Below are positions 44,864 through 55,206 of a stretch of 64,000 nt of DNA, piece by piece. Origin of the DNA: Streptomyces roseifaciens (GTDB lineage: Bacteria > Actinomycetota > Actinomycetes > Streptomycetales > Streptomycetaceae). The position numbers and the translations under genes are program-made. The first letter of the stretch is position 1, and each line of letters opens with the position of its first letter. The notes under the pieces were generated by a model. It was not told where the DNA came from. It did no database searches and worked only from the letters and a program-made list of their open reading frames with translations. The stretch lies in contig NZ_LNBE01000004.1 in NCBI RefSeq assembly GCF_001445655.1, forward strand, positions 3,111,218-3,175,217, read 5' to 3'.

Positions 44864-45762
44864 AGCACAAGGAGACCCCGCCGGACGGCCTCGTCATCGT
44901 CGACAAGCCGGCCGGCTTCACCTCGCACGACGTCGTCGCGAAGATGCGCGGCATCGCGCGGACGCGGCGCGTGGGGCACGCGGGGACGCTCGACCCCATG
45001 GCGACGGGCGTCCTCGTCCTCGGCATCGAGCGGGCGACGAAGCTTCTCGGCCACCTCGCGCTGACCGAGAAGGAGTACGTCGCGACGATCCGCCTGGGGC
45101 AGAACACCGTCACGGACGACGCGGAGGGCGACATCACGTCCTCGGCCGACGCCTCCGCGGTCACCCGTGAGGCGATCGACGCGGGCGTGGCCAAGCTCAC
45201 CGGCGCGATCATGCAGGTGCCGTCGAAGGTCAGCGCGATCAAGATCGACGGCAAGCGGTCGTACAAGCGGGCGCGCGAGGGCGAGGACTTCGAGATCCCG
45301 GCCCGGCCGGTGACCGTCTCGTCGTTCGCCGTCCACGCGGTGACCCCCGCGGAGGCCGCGGACGGCACCCCCGTGCAGGACCTGCTGGTCTCCGTCGTCT
45401 GCTCCTCCGGGACGTACGTGCGCGCCCTCGCGCGCGACCTGGGCGCCGACACGGGCGTGGGGGGCCACCTCACCGCCCTGCGGCGGACGCGCGTCGGCCC
45501 GTACGGGCTGGGCGACGCCCGCACGCTGGACCAGCTCCAGGAAGAGCTGACGATCATGCCTGTCGCCGAGGCGGCCGCTGCGGCCTTCCAGCGCTGGGAC
45601 GTCACGGAGGAGCAGGCGCGCCTGCTCGCCAACGGCGTGCGGGTACGCGTCCCGCTCTTCGACACCACGGGGCCGATCGCGGCCTTCGGTCCGGACGGGC
45701 GCTTCCTGCTCCTGCTGGAGAACCAGGGCGGCCGGGCGAAGAGCCTGGCGGCCTTCGGCTAG
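44860..45762 (+). CDS. truB: tRNA pseudouridine(55) synthase TruB
   Basis: The 300-residue enzyme makes pseudouridine 55 in the tRNA T-loop. The catalytic Asp is in GHAGTLDPMATGVLVLGIERATKLL; further motifs are KEYVATIRLGQ, QVPSKVSAIKIDGKRSYKRAREGE and VVCSSGTYVRALARDLG. The ATG overlaps the rbfA stop. A 9-bp terminator hairpin begins three bases after its stop. Confidence 0.95.
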   Translation: MKHKETPPDGLVIVDKPAGFTSHDVVAKMRGIARTRRVGHAGTLDPMATGVLVLGIERATKLLGHLALTEKEYVATIRLGQNTVTDDAEGDITSSADASAVTREAIDAGVAKLTGAIMQVPSKVSAIKIDGKRSYKRAREGEDFEIPARPVTVSSFAVHAVTPAEAADGTPVQDLLVSVVCSSGTYVRALARDLGADTGVGGHLTALRRTRVGPYGLGDARTLDQLQEELTIMPVAEAAAAAFQRWDVTEEQARLLANGVRVRVPLFDTTGPIAAFGPDGRFLLLLENQGGRAKSLAAFG

Positions 45763-45764
45763 AA

Positions 45765-45789
45765 GCCGGCCGCCGGGGGCGCGGCCGGC
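45765..45789 (+). terminator. Terminator hairpin after truB
   Basis: GCCGGCCGC and GCGGCCGGC flank a 7-base loop, directly after the stop codon. Confidence 0.65.
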
Positions 45790-45800
45790 CGCCTTGGTGC

Positions 45801-45901
45801 GGCGCCGTGCCCCCGGCATTGCCATGTCCACGGGGTGTGACGGCGCCGTGCTGTCCACGGGGTGTCGGCGCCGTGCGCGTCCGGCTGCGGTGGCGCCGTG
45901 C
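45801..45901. repeat. GGCGCCGTGC direct repeats in the truB to protease-NTPase gap
   Basis: GGCGCCGTGC occurs at 45801, 45842, 45867 and 45892, with TGTCCACGGGGTGT between units twice. Spacing is about 25 bases for the last three. Otherwise the 580-base gap 45763-46342 shows no believable gene on either strand; a reading frame at 45807-46346 has the composition of non-coding DNA. Confidence 0.6.
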
Positions 45902-46342
45902 CTCCCGGGCGCGGGCCGGGGACGGCCGCTCAGGGCTGTTGCCGGCTGCAGGACGGCCTCTGCGGGGCTACGAGGCGCGGGGCGGCGCTGCACACGCTGT
46001 GCGGGCGCCGTGGGTGCCTGCAATGCCCCTCTGGGATGGCTTCCCGTGCCGTTCTGGAGTGAGGGACACCGGGACCGGGCCGCGTACGGCATTGCTGCAC
46101 GGGGCTGGCCGGGCGCCTATGCCCCACCTTCGTGGGGCGGGGAGCCGTCATCCGTCGCTCCCCGCCCCACGATCCCCTTCCTCCCGGTCGTCTATCCACA
46201 CCGCTCCCACAATTCACTCCATTGGGCAGGCGCTCGGAGTGAACAGCGGGTGCGGAAGGGGGCGCGTTCCTGCGACGACCTGGTCCTGCCGATCATCCGC
46301 TGCCTACCGTCGGGGTAAGTGCACGGCGGGGAGGTTCGGCGG

Positions 46343-49300
46343 ATGAGCGGTCGGCGGACCGATGTGGACGAGTTCCTGGTACGCATCAGAGACCTCGCCG
46401 GGAGGCCGCGCGGTACGGGCTTCATCGCCGACGACCGCGGCACGATGATCACCAGCCATGAGGCCGTCGACGGCCTCGCGCGCCTGGTGCTGCTGGCCCC
46501 GGGCGACCGTACGTGCCTGGTGGGCGCCGAAGCGGTGACGCCCCTGCCGGGCTGCGACCTGGCACTGGTGCGTACCGAGGGCCTCGGCGTCGCCCCTCTG
46601 CCCGTCGCCGCCCCGGAGCGCATCGAGGACGGGGCGAGCGTCCGGCTGCGGGCGGGCCACTGGCAGCGCGCCCAGGTCATCGGCGAGGCCCTCGTCACCT
46701 ACACGGCCACGGACCGCTTCCACCTGCTCGACGCCGCCGTGGAGCTCTCCCTGGGCGAGCGCGACGGCCTGCGGCTCGGCGAGGAGGCGACCGGTGGCCC
46801 GGTCATCGACGCCCGTACGGGGACAGTCGTCGCCGTCCTCGGTACCGCGCTCCATGCGGAGCGCCGCTCCGGAGGTTTCGCGATCCCGCTCCGTGCGGCG
46901 GCCGCGGCCTCCCCGGACGGCTCCCTGGCAGCCCTCCTGGAGCGCAACGCGGCCACCGTCCCCGCCTTCGGCCCCGACCTCAACCTCGCGGGCGCCCTCC
47001 AGCTGACGGCGACCTCCCTCGGGCCGATCATCACGGCGCGCGACTGGCGCGACCCCGTGGAGCGGCCGGAGATCGCCAGGGAGTTCACGCGCTTCCTGGA
47101 GCCGGACGAGGAGCCCGACGGGCGCGCGGACGCCGACGCCGACCCCGGGGACGCCGGCGAACGCATGCCGGACGACGCCGACCGTCCGCCCGCTCCCGAA
47201 CCGCCGCCCGACGAACCCGTCCCGGAGCCCGGCCCCGCGCCGGGCGGCACGGGGGCCCCGGGCGTGCTGGTGGTGACCGTCCCGGCGCGCGCCTGGCGCG
47301 GCACCCCCGGCGGCGGCCCGGGCGGACGCTGGATCGGGGACCTGCCCGGTGCGCACCATCCCGCCGATCCGCTGGATCCCGGCGAGGCCTCGGCTCCGGA
47401 TCCGCACGGCCTGGAGGGTCCGGACGGGCCGGGCGTCCCGTCCGCCCCGGACGACGCGGATGACGGGGAGGACGGCCCTGCCGCCGCCGTCCTCGGCCTC
47501 GTGGGAGGCCCCGGGACGGGCCGCACCACCGAGCTCCTCTCGCTCGCCTCCCGGCGCGCACGGGGCCCCGAACCGGCTCCCACCCTCTGGCTGCGCGGCG
47601 CCGACCTGGAGGAGGGCGACAGCAGTCTGCGGGACGCGATCGCGCGGGCCCTTGCGGATGCCGCCCGGATCGTCACCGCCTCCGCCGGGGCGGCCGGCAC
47701 GGTGGGCGACCCGGCAGAGGCCACCCCGGAGGCCGTGGCCACGCTGGGGCACCGCGTGGGGCGGCCCCTCCTCGTCGTCCTCGACGGCCCCGAGGAAGTC
47801 CCCCCGGTCCTCGCACACGCCCTGCCGGCCTGGACCGCGGCGACCGCCGAGTGGCTGGAGGAGACGTCCGCCCGGCTCGTCGTCGCCTGCCGACCGGAGC
47901 ACTGGGAGACGGCGGGCGACCTCTTCCCGCGCGAGGCGCTCCACGTGTCGACCTCCTCGGCCACCCCGCGCAGCCTGCCGCCCTGCGTCAGCCTGACCGA
48001 CCTGGGGCCCCTGCAGGCCGAGCGGGCCCGCGCCCTGTTCGGCATTCCGCCGGACGCCATTCACCAGGGGGACGCCGCCCACCCGCTCGCCCTCCGCCTG
48101 CTCTCCGAAGTGCGCGCCGCGCTCCCGGACGGCACCGCGCCGGGCAGCCGGGCGGGCGAGGACGGGGCCCGGCCCCCCGACCGCTGGGACATCTTCTCCG
48201 CCTACCTGGACCTGGTCTGCCTGCGCATCGCCGTACGGCTGGCGGCCGGGCGCCGCCCCGCGCTGCGCGGCACGGCGGTGCGCAGGCTCGCCGCACGCGT
48301 GGCCGGGCAGGTGCACGAGGCGGCCCGGCGGTGCCTCGGCCCCGGGCAGGGCGAGCTGGAGCGCGAGGCCTTCGAAGAGCTCTTCCCGTGGCGCAACGGC
48401 TGGGCCTCCGCCGTCCTCACCGAGGGCCTGCTCGTCCCGGCCGGCAGCGGCTACCGCTTCGCGCACGAGGAGTTCGCCGACTGGCTGCAGGGCGCCCACC
48501 TCGACCTCGACGCCGCCCTGCACACGCTCGTCCACCGCTGGTACGAGCCCGAGGGCGGCTCCGGTGAGCACGACGCCCTGCCGTCGCGGCCGGGCGGGGG
48601 GCCCGCCATCGAGGGCCACGTGCCGCCGCCCCCCGGATCGAGCCGCGCACCGCGCTCGACGGCCGCTCGCCGCCGCAGCCGCCGCGCCGCCCGCCAGCGG
48701 GCCCGCAGGCCGCTGCCCGTGCCCCGGCACCGCATCGGCCCCGTGCTCCAGGCCCTGCTCCTCCTGGCACGCCGCTCCGGCCCGGACGCGCTCGCGCGCC
48801 GGCTGGGCGCCCTGGTCGACGCGGTCGCCGCGCTCCCTCCGCCCGACCGGACAGGCGGTGCGGACGACGAGCGCCGCCCCGTGCTGCCGGACCCCGCCTG
48901 GTGGGCGGCGCACCTCCTGGGCGAGACCCTCCTGCGCGTACCGGACGCCACTCCCTACCTGGGCGCCCTCCGGCTCCTCGCCGAGCGCCTCACGGCCCGC
49001 TCCCTGGCGCTGGGCGGCTTCGACAGCGGGGCGACGGGCTCCCTGGGTGGCCTGGCCGAATTCGGGCCCTGGTTCTGGCTCCGGCTGCCCCTGGGGCTCG
49101 CCGAGCGGCTGGACCTGCTGCGCCTGCTGCTCCCCGCCGACGCACCGCCCCCCGGCCAGACCCCGTACCAGGCCCAGGCCCTGGAGAGCGCCTCCCCGGG
49201 CCCGGAGCAGCCCCGTCAGGCGCCCCAGCCGCCGCACACCGACCGCTTCCTGCCCGCCGTCATGACCGTCCTCGCCGAGGAGCCCTGCGCCGCGCAGGCC

Positions 49301-50578
49301 CTGCTGTGCCGCTGGTTCTCCGACGAGCGCCCCCTGCAGGCCGCCCCGTACGGCGATCACCTGAGGCTGACGGTCTCCACCGCCGCCCAGGTCCTGCTCC
49401 ACACCCACCGGCACCGCGCCGTCGACGACCTCGCCGAAGCACTCGTGGACGCCGCGCACCCCCGTGCCGACGAGCTCCTCGCCGCGCTCGCCGAGGACGA
49501 GCCGTCCGCCATCTGCCGGGCCGTGGACCGGTGGGCCCACGACGACCGCATCGAGCGGCACGTGGCGGCCGCCGCGTACGCCCTCAAGGCCGCCCGGCAC
49601 GTCACCACGGCCGCCGACCGCGAGCTGCTGCGCTACTCGGCGCTCGCCCTGCTGGCCCGCCCCGCGGAGGGCGCCCTGCACGGCACCGCGCTCGCCCTCC
49701 TCGTCCGTGACCGGGAGACGCGCTCCAAGCACCTCCAGCGGGCCCTCGCCCTCTTCGCCGCGTGCGACCCGCACCTGCCGGCCGGTGCCCTGGCCCCCGC
49801 CCTGACCACTCACCCCGAACCGGTCCTCGCGGCGTACCGCGCACGGCTGTACGTACGCGGTGACGGGCCCGGGGACGTCCTGCGCACCCTCGCCGAGGTC
49901 ACCACGCCCGCCCTCGCCCGGCGGGCCGCGGCCCTCGTCCAGGAGTACGTCGAGCACCACCCCGAGGGCGCCGGGCTCGCCGCCGCCTTCGTCGACCGCC
50001 GGCTCGAGGAGGGCCCCTCGGCCCGCTCCGTCCTCTTCCCGCTCGTCGTGCACCTGCTCAGCAGCCGACCGCCCCAGGTGCGCCGTGCCCTGGCGCCGGT
50101 CCTGGCGTTCCCGGGTACGCCGCTGTCGCGGCCGCTGCGCCAGGAGTTGCTGGAGGTGCTGCTGGAGCGCGAGCAGTACGGGCCTTTCGAGCGCGACGTC
50201 ACCGTCCTGGACGCCCTGCTGCGCGCGGTGGCGGCCGGCGCGGGGGAGCGCACCGAGGCCCGCACCCGGGACCTCGTGCACCGCACCGGTCTGCTCATGG
50301 CCCGCAGCCCCGAGGGGGCGGCCTGTTTCGACCGCCGCATGGTGCAGCTGTCCCGGGAGATCCCCGTCTTCGGGGAGCAGGTGCTCCGCTGGCTGCGCTC
50401 CGCGCCCGCGCAGTGGGCCGTCGTGGTCGGCCCGCGAGCGCGCATCAAGCTCACCGCCTGGGCGGGGCAGGACGGCCCAGGGGGCGCAGCGGACCCGTCG
50501 GGCGCGGCCGGCTCCCCCGACCTGACAGTCACCGGACCGGCCGATGCGGGGCGCCGAGAACCGGCATGGCACTCTTAG
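46343..50578 (+). CDS. Trypsin-like domain/STAND NTPase/helical-repeat protein
   Basis: This 1411-residue protein has an N-terminal trypsin-fold domain (residues about 10-205): GTGFIADDRGTMITSHEAV with His39, GCDLALVRTE with Asp72, and EATGGPVID where the nucleophile position (150) is Thr, not Ser. A disordered acidic/Pro-rich linker (255-380) follows. The P-loop NTPase has Walker A GGPGTGRTT at 388-396 and Walker B PLLVVLDGPEEV (Asp481), with VVACRPEHW as sensor. The rest is alpha-helical, repeat-like, to residue ~1400. This is the layout of conflict/signalling STAND proteins. ATG 46343 has GGGGAGG upstream. Placed alone between truB and ribF. Ligand and target unknown. Confidence 0.85.
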   Translation: MSGRRTDVDEFLVRIRDLAGRPRGTGFIADDRGTMITSHEAVDGLARLVLLAPGDRTCLVGAEAVTPLPGCDLALVRTEGLGVAPLPVAAPERIEDGASVRLRAGHWQRAQVIGEALVTYTATDRFHLLDAAVELSLGERDGLRLGEEATGGPVIDARTGTVVAVLGTALHAERRSGGFAIPLRAAAAASPDGSLAALLERNAATVPAFGPDLNLAGALQLTATSLGPIITARDWRDPVERPEIAREFTRFLEPDEEPDGRADADADPGDAGERMPDDADRPPAPEPPPDEPVPEPGPAPGGTGAPGVLVVTVPARAWRGTPGGGPGGRWIGDLPGAHHPADPLDPGEASAPDPHGLEGPDGPGVPSAPDDADDGEDGPAAAVLGLVGGPGTGRTTELLSLASRRARGPEPAPTLWLRGADLEEGDSSLRDAIARALADAARIVTASAGAAGTVGDPAEATPEAVATLGHRVGRPLLVVLDGPEEVPPVLAHALPAWTAATAEWLEETSARLVVACRPEHWETAGDLFPREALHVSTSSATPRSLPPCVSLTDLGPLQAERARALFGIPPDAIHQGDAAHPLALRLLSEVRAALPDGTAPGSRAGEDGARPPDRWDIFSAYLDLVCLRIAVRLAAGRRPALRGTAVRRLAARVAGQVHEAARRCLGPGQGELEREAFEELFPWRNGWASAVLTEGLLVPAGSGYRFAHEEFADWLQGAHLDLDAALHTLVHRWYEPEGGSGEHDALPSRPGGGPAIEGHVPPPPGSSRAPRSTAARRRSRRAARQRARRPLPVPRHRIGPVLQALLLLARRSGPDALARRLGALVDAVAALPPPDRTGGADDERRPVLPDPAWWAAHLLGETLLRVPDATPYLGALRLLAERLTARSLALGGFDSGATGSLGGLAEFGPWFWLRLPLGLAERLDLLRLLLPADAPPPGQTPYQAQALESASPGPEQPRQAPQPPHTDRFLPAVMTVLAEEPCAAQALLCRWFSDERPLQAAPYGDHLRLTVSTAAQVLLHTHRHRAVDDLAEALVDAAHPRADELLAALAEDEPSAICRAVDRWAHDDRIERHVAAAAYALKAARHVTTAADRELLRYSALALLARPAEGALHGTALALLVRDRETRSKHLQRALALFAACDPHLPAGALAPALTTHPEPVLAAYRARLYVRGDGPGDVLRTLAEVTTPALARRAAALVQEYVEHHPEGAGLAAAFVDRRLEEGPSARSVLFPLVVHLLSSRPPQVRRALAPVLAFPGTPLSRPLRQELLEVLLEREQYGPFERDVTVLDALLRAVAAGAGERTEARTRDLVHRTGLLMARSPEGAACFDRRMVQLSREIPVFGEQVLRWLRSAPAQWAVVVGPRARIKLTAWAGQDGPGGAADPSGAAGSPDLTVTGPADAGRREPAWHS

Positions 50579-50629
50579 TCCTGCGTAATCGACAGACAAA
50601 AGTTCGGGTTCGGGCGAGGAGCGGGCAGA

Positions 50630-51589
50630 GTGCAGCGCTGGCGTGGCTTGGAGGACATCCCCCAGGACTGGGGGCGCAGCGTCGTCACCATCGGCTCGTA
50701 CGACGGTGTGCACCGCGGGCACCAGCTGATCATCGGGCGGGCCGTGGAGCGGGCGCGCGAGCTCGGGGTGCCCTCGGTCGTGGTGACCTTCGACCCGCAC
50801 CCGAGCGAGGTCGTGCGGCCGGGCAGCCACCCGCCGCTGCTGGCGCCGCACCACCGGCGCGCGGAGCTCATGACCGAGCTGGGCGTCGACGCCGTGCTGA
50901 TCCTGCCCTTCACGGCGGAGTTCTCGAAGCTCTCGCCCGCCGACTTCGTGGTGAAGGTGCTCGTCGACAAGCTGCACGCCAAGCTCGTCGTGGAGGGCCC
51001 CAACTTCCGCTTCGGGCACCGTGCCGCGGGCACCGTCGACCTCCTGGCGGAGCTCGGTGCCACGTATGACTACGGCGTCGAGGTCGTCGACCTGTTCGTG
51101 AGCGGCGAGGCGGGCGGCGGGCAGCCGTTCTCCTCCACGCTGACCCGGCGCCTGGTTGCCGAGGGCGACGTCGCGGGCGCGATGGAGATCCTCGGCCGCC
51201 CGCACCGCGTCGAGGGCGTCGTCGTACGCGGCGCGCAGCGCGGCCGCGAACTCGGTTACCCCACGGCCAACGTGGAGACCCTGCCGCATACCGCGATCCC
51301 CGCAGACGGCGTCTACGCCGGCTGGCTGACCGTCGGCGGCGAGTCGATGCCCGCGGCCATCTCCGTCGGCACGAACGTGCAGTTCGACGCGACGGAGCGC
51401 ACCGTCGAGGCGTACGCCATCGACCGGACCGACCTCGACCTCTACGGGCTCCACGCGGCCGTGGACTTCCTCGCGTACCTGCGCGGCATGGAGAAGTTCG
51501 AGTCCATCGAGGCGCTGCTGCTGTGCATGGCGGGCGATGTGAAGCGCGCGCGGGACCTGGTGGCCGCACACGAGAAGACGGCGGCCTGA
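50630..51589 (+). CDS. ribF: Bifunctional riboflavin kinase/FAD synthetase
   Basis: The 319-residue enzyme makes FMN and FAD. The N-terminal nucleotidyltransferase domain shows VTIGSYDGVHRGHQLII and FDPHPSEVVRPG. The C-terminal riboflavin kinase domain shows GRPHRVEGVVVRGAQRGRELGYPTANVE and DLYGLHAAVDFLAYLRGMEKF. GTG start 51 bases after the STAND gene. It ends before a 40-bp palindromic terminator. Confidence 0.95.
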   Translation: MQRWRGLEDIPQDWGRSVVTIGSYDGVHRGHQLIIGRAVERARELGVPSVVVTFDPHPSEVVRPGSHPPLLAPHHRRAELMTELGVDAVLILPFTAEFSKLSPADFVVKVLVDKLHAKLVVEGPNFRFGHRAAGTVDLLAELGATYDYGVEVVDLFVSGEAGGGQPFSSTLTRRLVAEGDVAGAMEILGRPHRVEGVVVRGAQRGRELGYPTANVETLPHTAIPADGVYAGWLTVGGESMPAAISVGTNVQFDATERTVEAYAIDRTDLDLYGLHAAVDFLAYLRGMEKFESIEALLLCMAGDVKRARDLVAAHEKTAA

Positions 51590-51616
51590 CGGCTGCCGCG
51601 GCGTCGGACGTACAAG

Positions 51617-51656
51617 AAGGGGGCCCCGTGCGGCGATCGCCGCACGGGGCCCCCTT
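51617..51656. terminator. Bidirectional terminator, 40-bp perfect palindrome
   Basis: Every base from 51617 to 51656 pairs about the centre 51636/51637, with AA at the left and TT(T) at the right end. It lies between converging genes and contains CCCCGTGCGGCG, related to the dispersed repeat. Confidence 0.88.
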
Positions 51657-51698
51657 TGCGCGTGCCCTGGTGCCGGGGCGCTCCGCGCCCCGTGCGCG

Positions 51699-54600
51699 CT
51701 ACTGCTGCGGGTAGCCGTACCCGCCCGGCTGGCCCGGGTAGCCCTGCTGCCCCGGCGGGGAGTACGGGCCCGGCTGCTGCGGCTGTGCGCCGCCGTACGG
51801 GCCCTGCGGGGCGGCGTACGGGTGGTACGGCGAGGGGGCCGGCTGACCGGGCTGCTGGGCCTGCTCGGGGGAGTACTGGGCGGGCGTCGGCGCGGCCGGG
51901 GCCGCCTGCTGAGGCTGCTGCTGCGGTGCCGGCTCTCCGCCCCATACGCCGCGCTGCTGCTGGGCCCGGGTGAAGTCCTCCGCCACCATGGCCGAGAGGT
52001 TGAAGTAGGCCTCGCGGGTCTTCGGCCGCATCATCTCCAGGTCGACCTCGGCGCCGGTCGCCAGGTGCTCGTCGAACGGGACGACGACCACGCCGCGGCA
52101 GCGCTGCTCGAAGTGGGACACGATGTCCTCGACCTTGATCATCTTTCCGGTCTCGCGGACACCCGAAATGACGGTGACGCTGCGGGAGACGAGCTCGGCG
52201 TAGCCGTGCGCATGGAGCCAGTCGAGCGTGGTGCTGGCGCTGCTCGCGCCGTCGACGGACGGCGTCGAGACGACGATCAGCTGGTCGGCGAGGTCGAGGA
52301 CGCCGCGCATGGCGCTGTAGAGCAGACCGGTGCCCGAGTCCGTGAGGATGATCGGGTACTGGCGGCCGAGCAGGTCTATCGCACGCCGGTAGTCCTCGTC
52401 GTTGAAGGTCGTGGAGACCGCCGGGTCCACGTCGTTGGCGATGATCTCCAGGCCGGAGGGCGCCTGCGAGGTGTACCGGCGGATGTCCATGTAGCTGTGC
52501 AGGCTCGGGATCGCCGACACCAGGTCACGGATCGTCGCGCCCGTCTCGCGCCGCACGCGGCGGCCCAGCGTGCCCGCATCGGGGTTGGCGTCGATCGCGA
52601 GGATCTTGTCCTGGCGCTCGCTGGCGAGCGTCGCACCGAGGGCGGTCGTCGTGGTCGTCTTGCCGACGCCGCCCTTGAGGCTGATGACGGCGATCCGGTA
52701 GCAGGAGAGGACGGGCGTACGGATCAGCTCCAGCTTGCGCTGCCGCTCCGCCTCCTCCTTCTTGCCCCCGAACTTGAACCGGGGGCCGGCGATCTGCTTC
52801 TTCGGCTTCGGCTTGCTGCGCAGCAGCCGCTCCGAGGACAGCTCCATGGAAGCGGTGAACCCCAGCGGGGCCCCGTGCACGGACCGCTGCCGCTGCTCCG
52901 GCGTCACCGTGGGCCAGCCGCCGGCGCGCGGGTCGGCGGGCTGCCCGCCCTGCCCGCCGTCCCCGGCGGGCGGCAGGGCGCTGTCGGGGTACGGGGATTG
53001 GGCGTACGGGTACGGGGCGGGGGCGGGTGCAGCAGCCGCCTCGTGCGCGCCCGTGGGGCCCGGCTGGGCCTGCACCGCCGGCGGCAGCGCGGGGGAGCCG
53101 TCGAAGGGGCTCTGGGCGTGCGGGAGTTGCTGTGGGTCGGCGTGGGGTGCGGGAGCCGGTGCCGGGGCCTGCTGGGGGTCGGGGTGCGGGAGGCCGCCGA
53201 GGGCTGGCGGCACCGGGGCCCCGTGCAACTCGGGGCGCGGGGCGCCGTCGAGCGCGGGAGGCACGGGCGCGTGGGGCGCGGGCGCCTCCGGACGCGGGTA
53301 CCCGTAACCGCCCTGCGGCGCCGAGGCATTCGGCGAATGAGGCGCGGCGACCTCCTGCGGCCCGGTGAGGCCCTGCGGCGACGGGACGGCGTCCTGCGCC
53401 GGAGGAAGGGCGGGAGCAGTCTGGTGCGCCGGGAAGGCATGGGGCGCCGGAGCCGGCGCAGGGGCGACCGCCCCGTGCGCGTCGGGCCGCGGGTATCCGT
53501 AGCCGTCCTGCGGGGCAGGAGCAGCCGCGTACGGGGCAGGGGCCGCGCTGACGGGCGCGGCGTGGGCATCGGGCTGCGGGGAGCCGTCGAGCGGCGGCGG
53601 CACGGGCGCCCCATGCGCGTCCGGGCGCGGGTACCCGTAGCCGCCCTGCGGCGCAGCGGGGTTGAGCGCGGGCGGCACGGGGGCGCCCTGGGCGTCGGGC
53701 TGCGGGAAGGACGGCGCCGGCGGGTAGGGCGTCGGCGTCAGGCCGTTCGGCGGGACGGGCGCACCGGCGGTCCCATGCGTAGCCGACGGCGGCTCTGCGG
53801 GCGCCTGCTGCGCCTCAGGGGCGGCAGGCGCGGCAGGCACGGCGGAACCGTCCTGCTGGGCCGCGGTGTACGGGCCCGGGGCGGGCGGGAAGCCCTGCGG
53901 CGGCATGGGGGGAGGCGCGGGCATGCCGGAAGGCTGCTGCGCGTCCGGCACCGGAGCCGCAGGGGCGAAGTTCGGCGGGAGGGGAGGCAGCGCGGCCTGG
54001 GGGACCGGCGGCGGGGCCCACGCGGCCGCCTGTGCGTCCTGTCCGGCTTCCGCCGGCTCCTCGTCCGCACGCCCGGCGACCCTGTCGCGCAGCGCGGCAG
54101 CGGAGAACCGCATGGTGCCCTCGGGGCGCGGTGCCGTGTGCCCGGCCTCGGAGGCCGCGTCCGTGCCTTCGGAAGCCGGTGCGGCCCCGGAGCCGTTCTC
54201 GGATGCCGCGTACGAGCCCTCCACGGGGCCCTGTCCGGCCTTCTCGTCGTCAGCAGGGGTGCCGGCGACGGGAGAAGCGCTTTCGCCCTCCGTGCGGCCC
54301 GTGCCGGCGCCGTGCCCCGGCTCCGTGACCGACTCGGCGCGGGCCTCATGCCCGGCCGCGGCGTCTGTGTCACCCAGGGTGCCGACGGGGCCTTGTCCTG
54401 CGACACCGTCGGCGGTCTTTGCACCCTCCGCGTCGGCGGCGATCGCACTCGGTGCGGAGGCGGCCTCGCCGCCCCGTGCCGCGATCTCGTCCTGCAGTGC
54501 CGCCGCGGAGAACCGCATCGTGGCAGGGCTCTTCACCTCGCCCGCTGCAGGGGTCTCCCCGGAAGCCGTCTCCGCCCGGTCGCTCCGCGCCTCGGCCGCC

Positions 54601-54848
54601 GCAGGCGCCATGCCCAGCGGTTCACCCGAAGGCGGGGGAGGGGTGGGCTGCTGCGCGGCACCCCCGGCACCGCCTGGGCCCGCCGTGGCAGCCGCCGCGG
54701 AAGAGGCGTTCTGCGTGTACCAGGCAGGTGGCGTGTAGTCGATGGTGAACTCGCCCATGGTGTCGGGCTCGTGATCGTGACCGGCGTCGGACCGGTCCCC
54801 GCCGGCTGCGGACCCGCCTGCGCGGATCTCGTCCCGATCGCTGCTCAC
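51699..54848 (-). CDS. EspI-like MinD/ParA-type ATPase with long Pro-rich arm (type VII secretion)
   Basis: The 1049-residue protein has a MinD-type ATPase in its C-terminal third: KGGVGKT at 725-731, [24 protein letters not shown] and the [18 protein letters not shown] region. Residues 1-680 are disordered. They hold two copies of MRFSAAAL (111-118 and 246-253) and many [20 protein letters not shown] repeats. A Gln/Pro/Gly-rich tail follows the ATPase. This matches EspI of mycobacterial ESX-1, a secretion regulator. It is the outer gene of the type VII cluster. GTG start with AGGAGG upstream. Coding repeats include CATGGGG elements at 53437, 53609 and 53903. Confidence 0.88.
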   Translation of the reverse strand: MSSDRDEIRAGGSAAGGDRSDAGHDHEPDTMGEFTIDYTPPAWYTQNASSAAAATAGPGGAGGAAQQPTPPPPSGEPLGMAPAAAEARSDRAETASGETPAAGEVKSPATMRFSAAALQDEIAARGGEAASAPSAIAADAEGAKTADGVAGQGPVGTLGDTDAAAGHEARAESVTEPGHGAGTGRTEGESASPVAGTPADDEKAGQGPVEGSYAASENGSGAAPASEGTDAASEAGHTAPRPEGTMRFSAAALRDRVAGRADEEPAEAGQDAQAAAWAPPPVPQAALPPLPPNFAPAAPVPDAQQPSGMPAPPPMPPQGFPPAPGPYTAAQQDGSAVPAAPAAPEAQQAPAEPPSATHGTAGAPVPPNGLTPTPYPPAPSFPQPDAQGAPVPPALNPAAPQGGYGYPRPDAHGAPVPPPLDGSPQPDAHAAPVSAAPAPYAAAPAPQDGYGYPRPDAHGAVAPAPAPAPHAFPAHQTAPALPPAQDAVPSPQGLTGPQEVAAPHSPNASAPQGGYGYPRPEAPAPHAPVPPALDGAPRPELHGAPVPPALGGLPHPDPQQAPAPAPAPHADPQQLPHAQSPFDGSPALPPAVQAQPGPTGAHEAAAAPAPAPYPYAQSPYPDSALPPAGDGGQGGQPADPRAGGWPTVTPEQRQRSVHGAPLGFTASMELSSERLLRSKPKPKKQIAGPRFKFGGKKEEAERQRKLELIRTPVLSCYRIAVISLKGGVGKTTTTTALGATLASERQDKILAIDANPDAGTLGRRVRRETGATIRDLVSAIPSLHSYMDIRRYTSQAPSGLEIIANDVDPAVSTTFNDEDYRRAIDLLGRQYPIILTDSGTGLLYSAMRGVLDLADQLIVVSTPSVDGASSASTTLDWLHAHGYAELVSRSVTVISGVRETGKMIKVEDIVSHFEQRCRGVVVVPFDEHLATGAEVDLEMMRPKTREAYFNLSAMVAEDFTRAQQQRGVWGGEPAPQQQPQQAAPAAPTPAQYSPEQAQQPGQPAPSPYHPYAAPQGPYGGAQPQQPGPYSPPGQQGYPGQPGGYGYPQQ

Positions 54849-55206
54849 ATTGCCTCCTGGTGTGGTCTAGCGCCCATGAAATGCCTGTCGGGCCCGACCG
54901 TTCCCGTCGTCCGACCGCCCGGGTCTCCCCCGTTTGCGACAGGGGAGGCCGATGAGGTCCCCCGTCCGTACACCTGCCCAGCCTAATCGTCATACGCACC
55001 GCCGGGGCAGGCCCGCCCCCACCCCACCGGCCGCCCCGCGCGCCGCCCCGGACCCCGGGCGGCGGCAACCGGACCGGTGGGGCGCAGGAGGCGGGTGGCG
55101 CAAAGATTTCCCGCTCGAGTGCCACAACAGTGCGACATCTGCGCCCGATTCGTTTCTTTCTGGTCGAATAGACCCGAAGAGCGTGCTGCAAACTCCGAAG
55201 GCCACC

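Noticed and set aside
45807..46346. Possible gene in the truB-STAND gap
   Set aside because: Residue composition (Arg, Pro, Gly, Cys with no pattern), no ribosome site and overlap with direct repeats; third-position G/C bias is weak.
51822..54986. Plus-strand open frame of about 1050 codons opposite the EspI-like gene
   Set aside because: It is the complement of a low-complexity Pro/Ala-rich gene; the composition (Arg/Gly/Val) is that of a shadow frame and no domain is visible.
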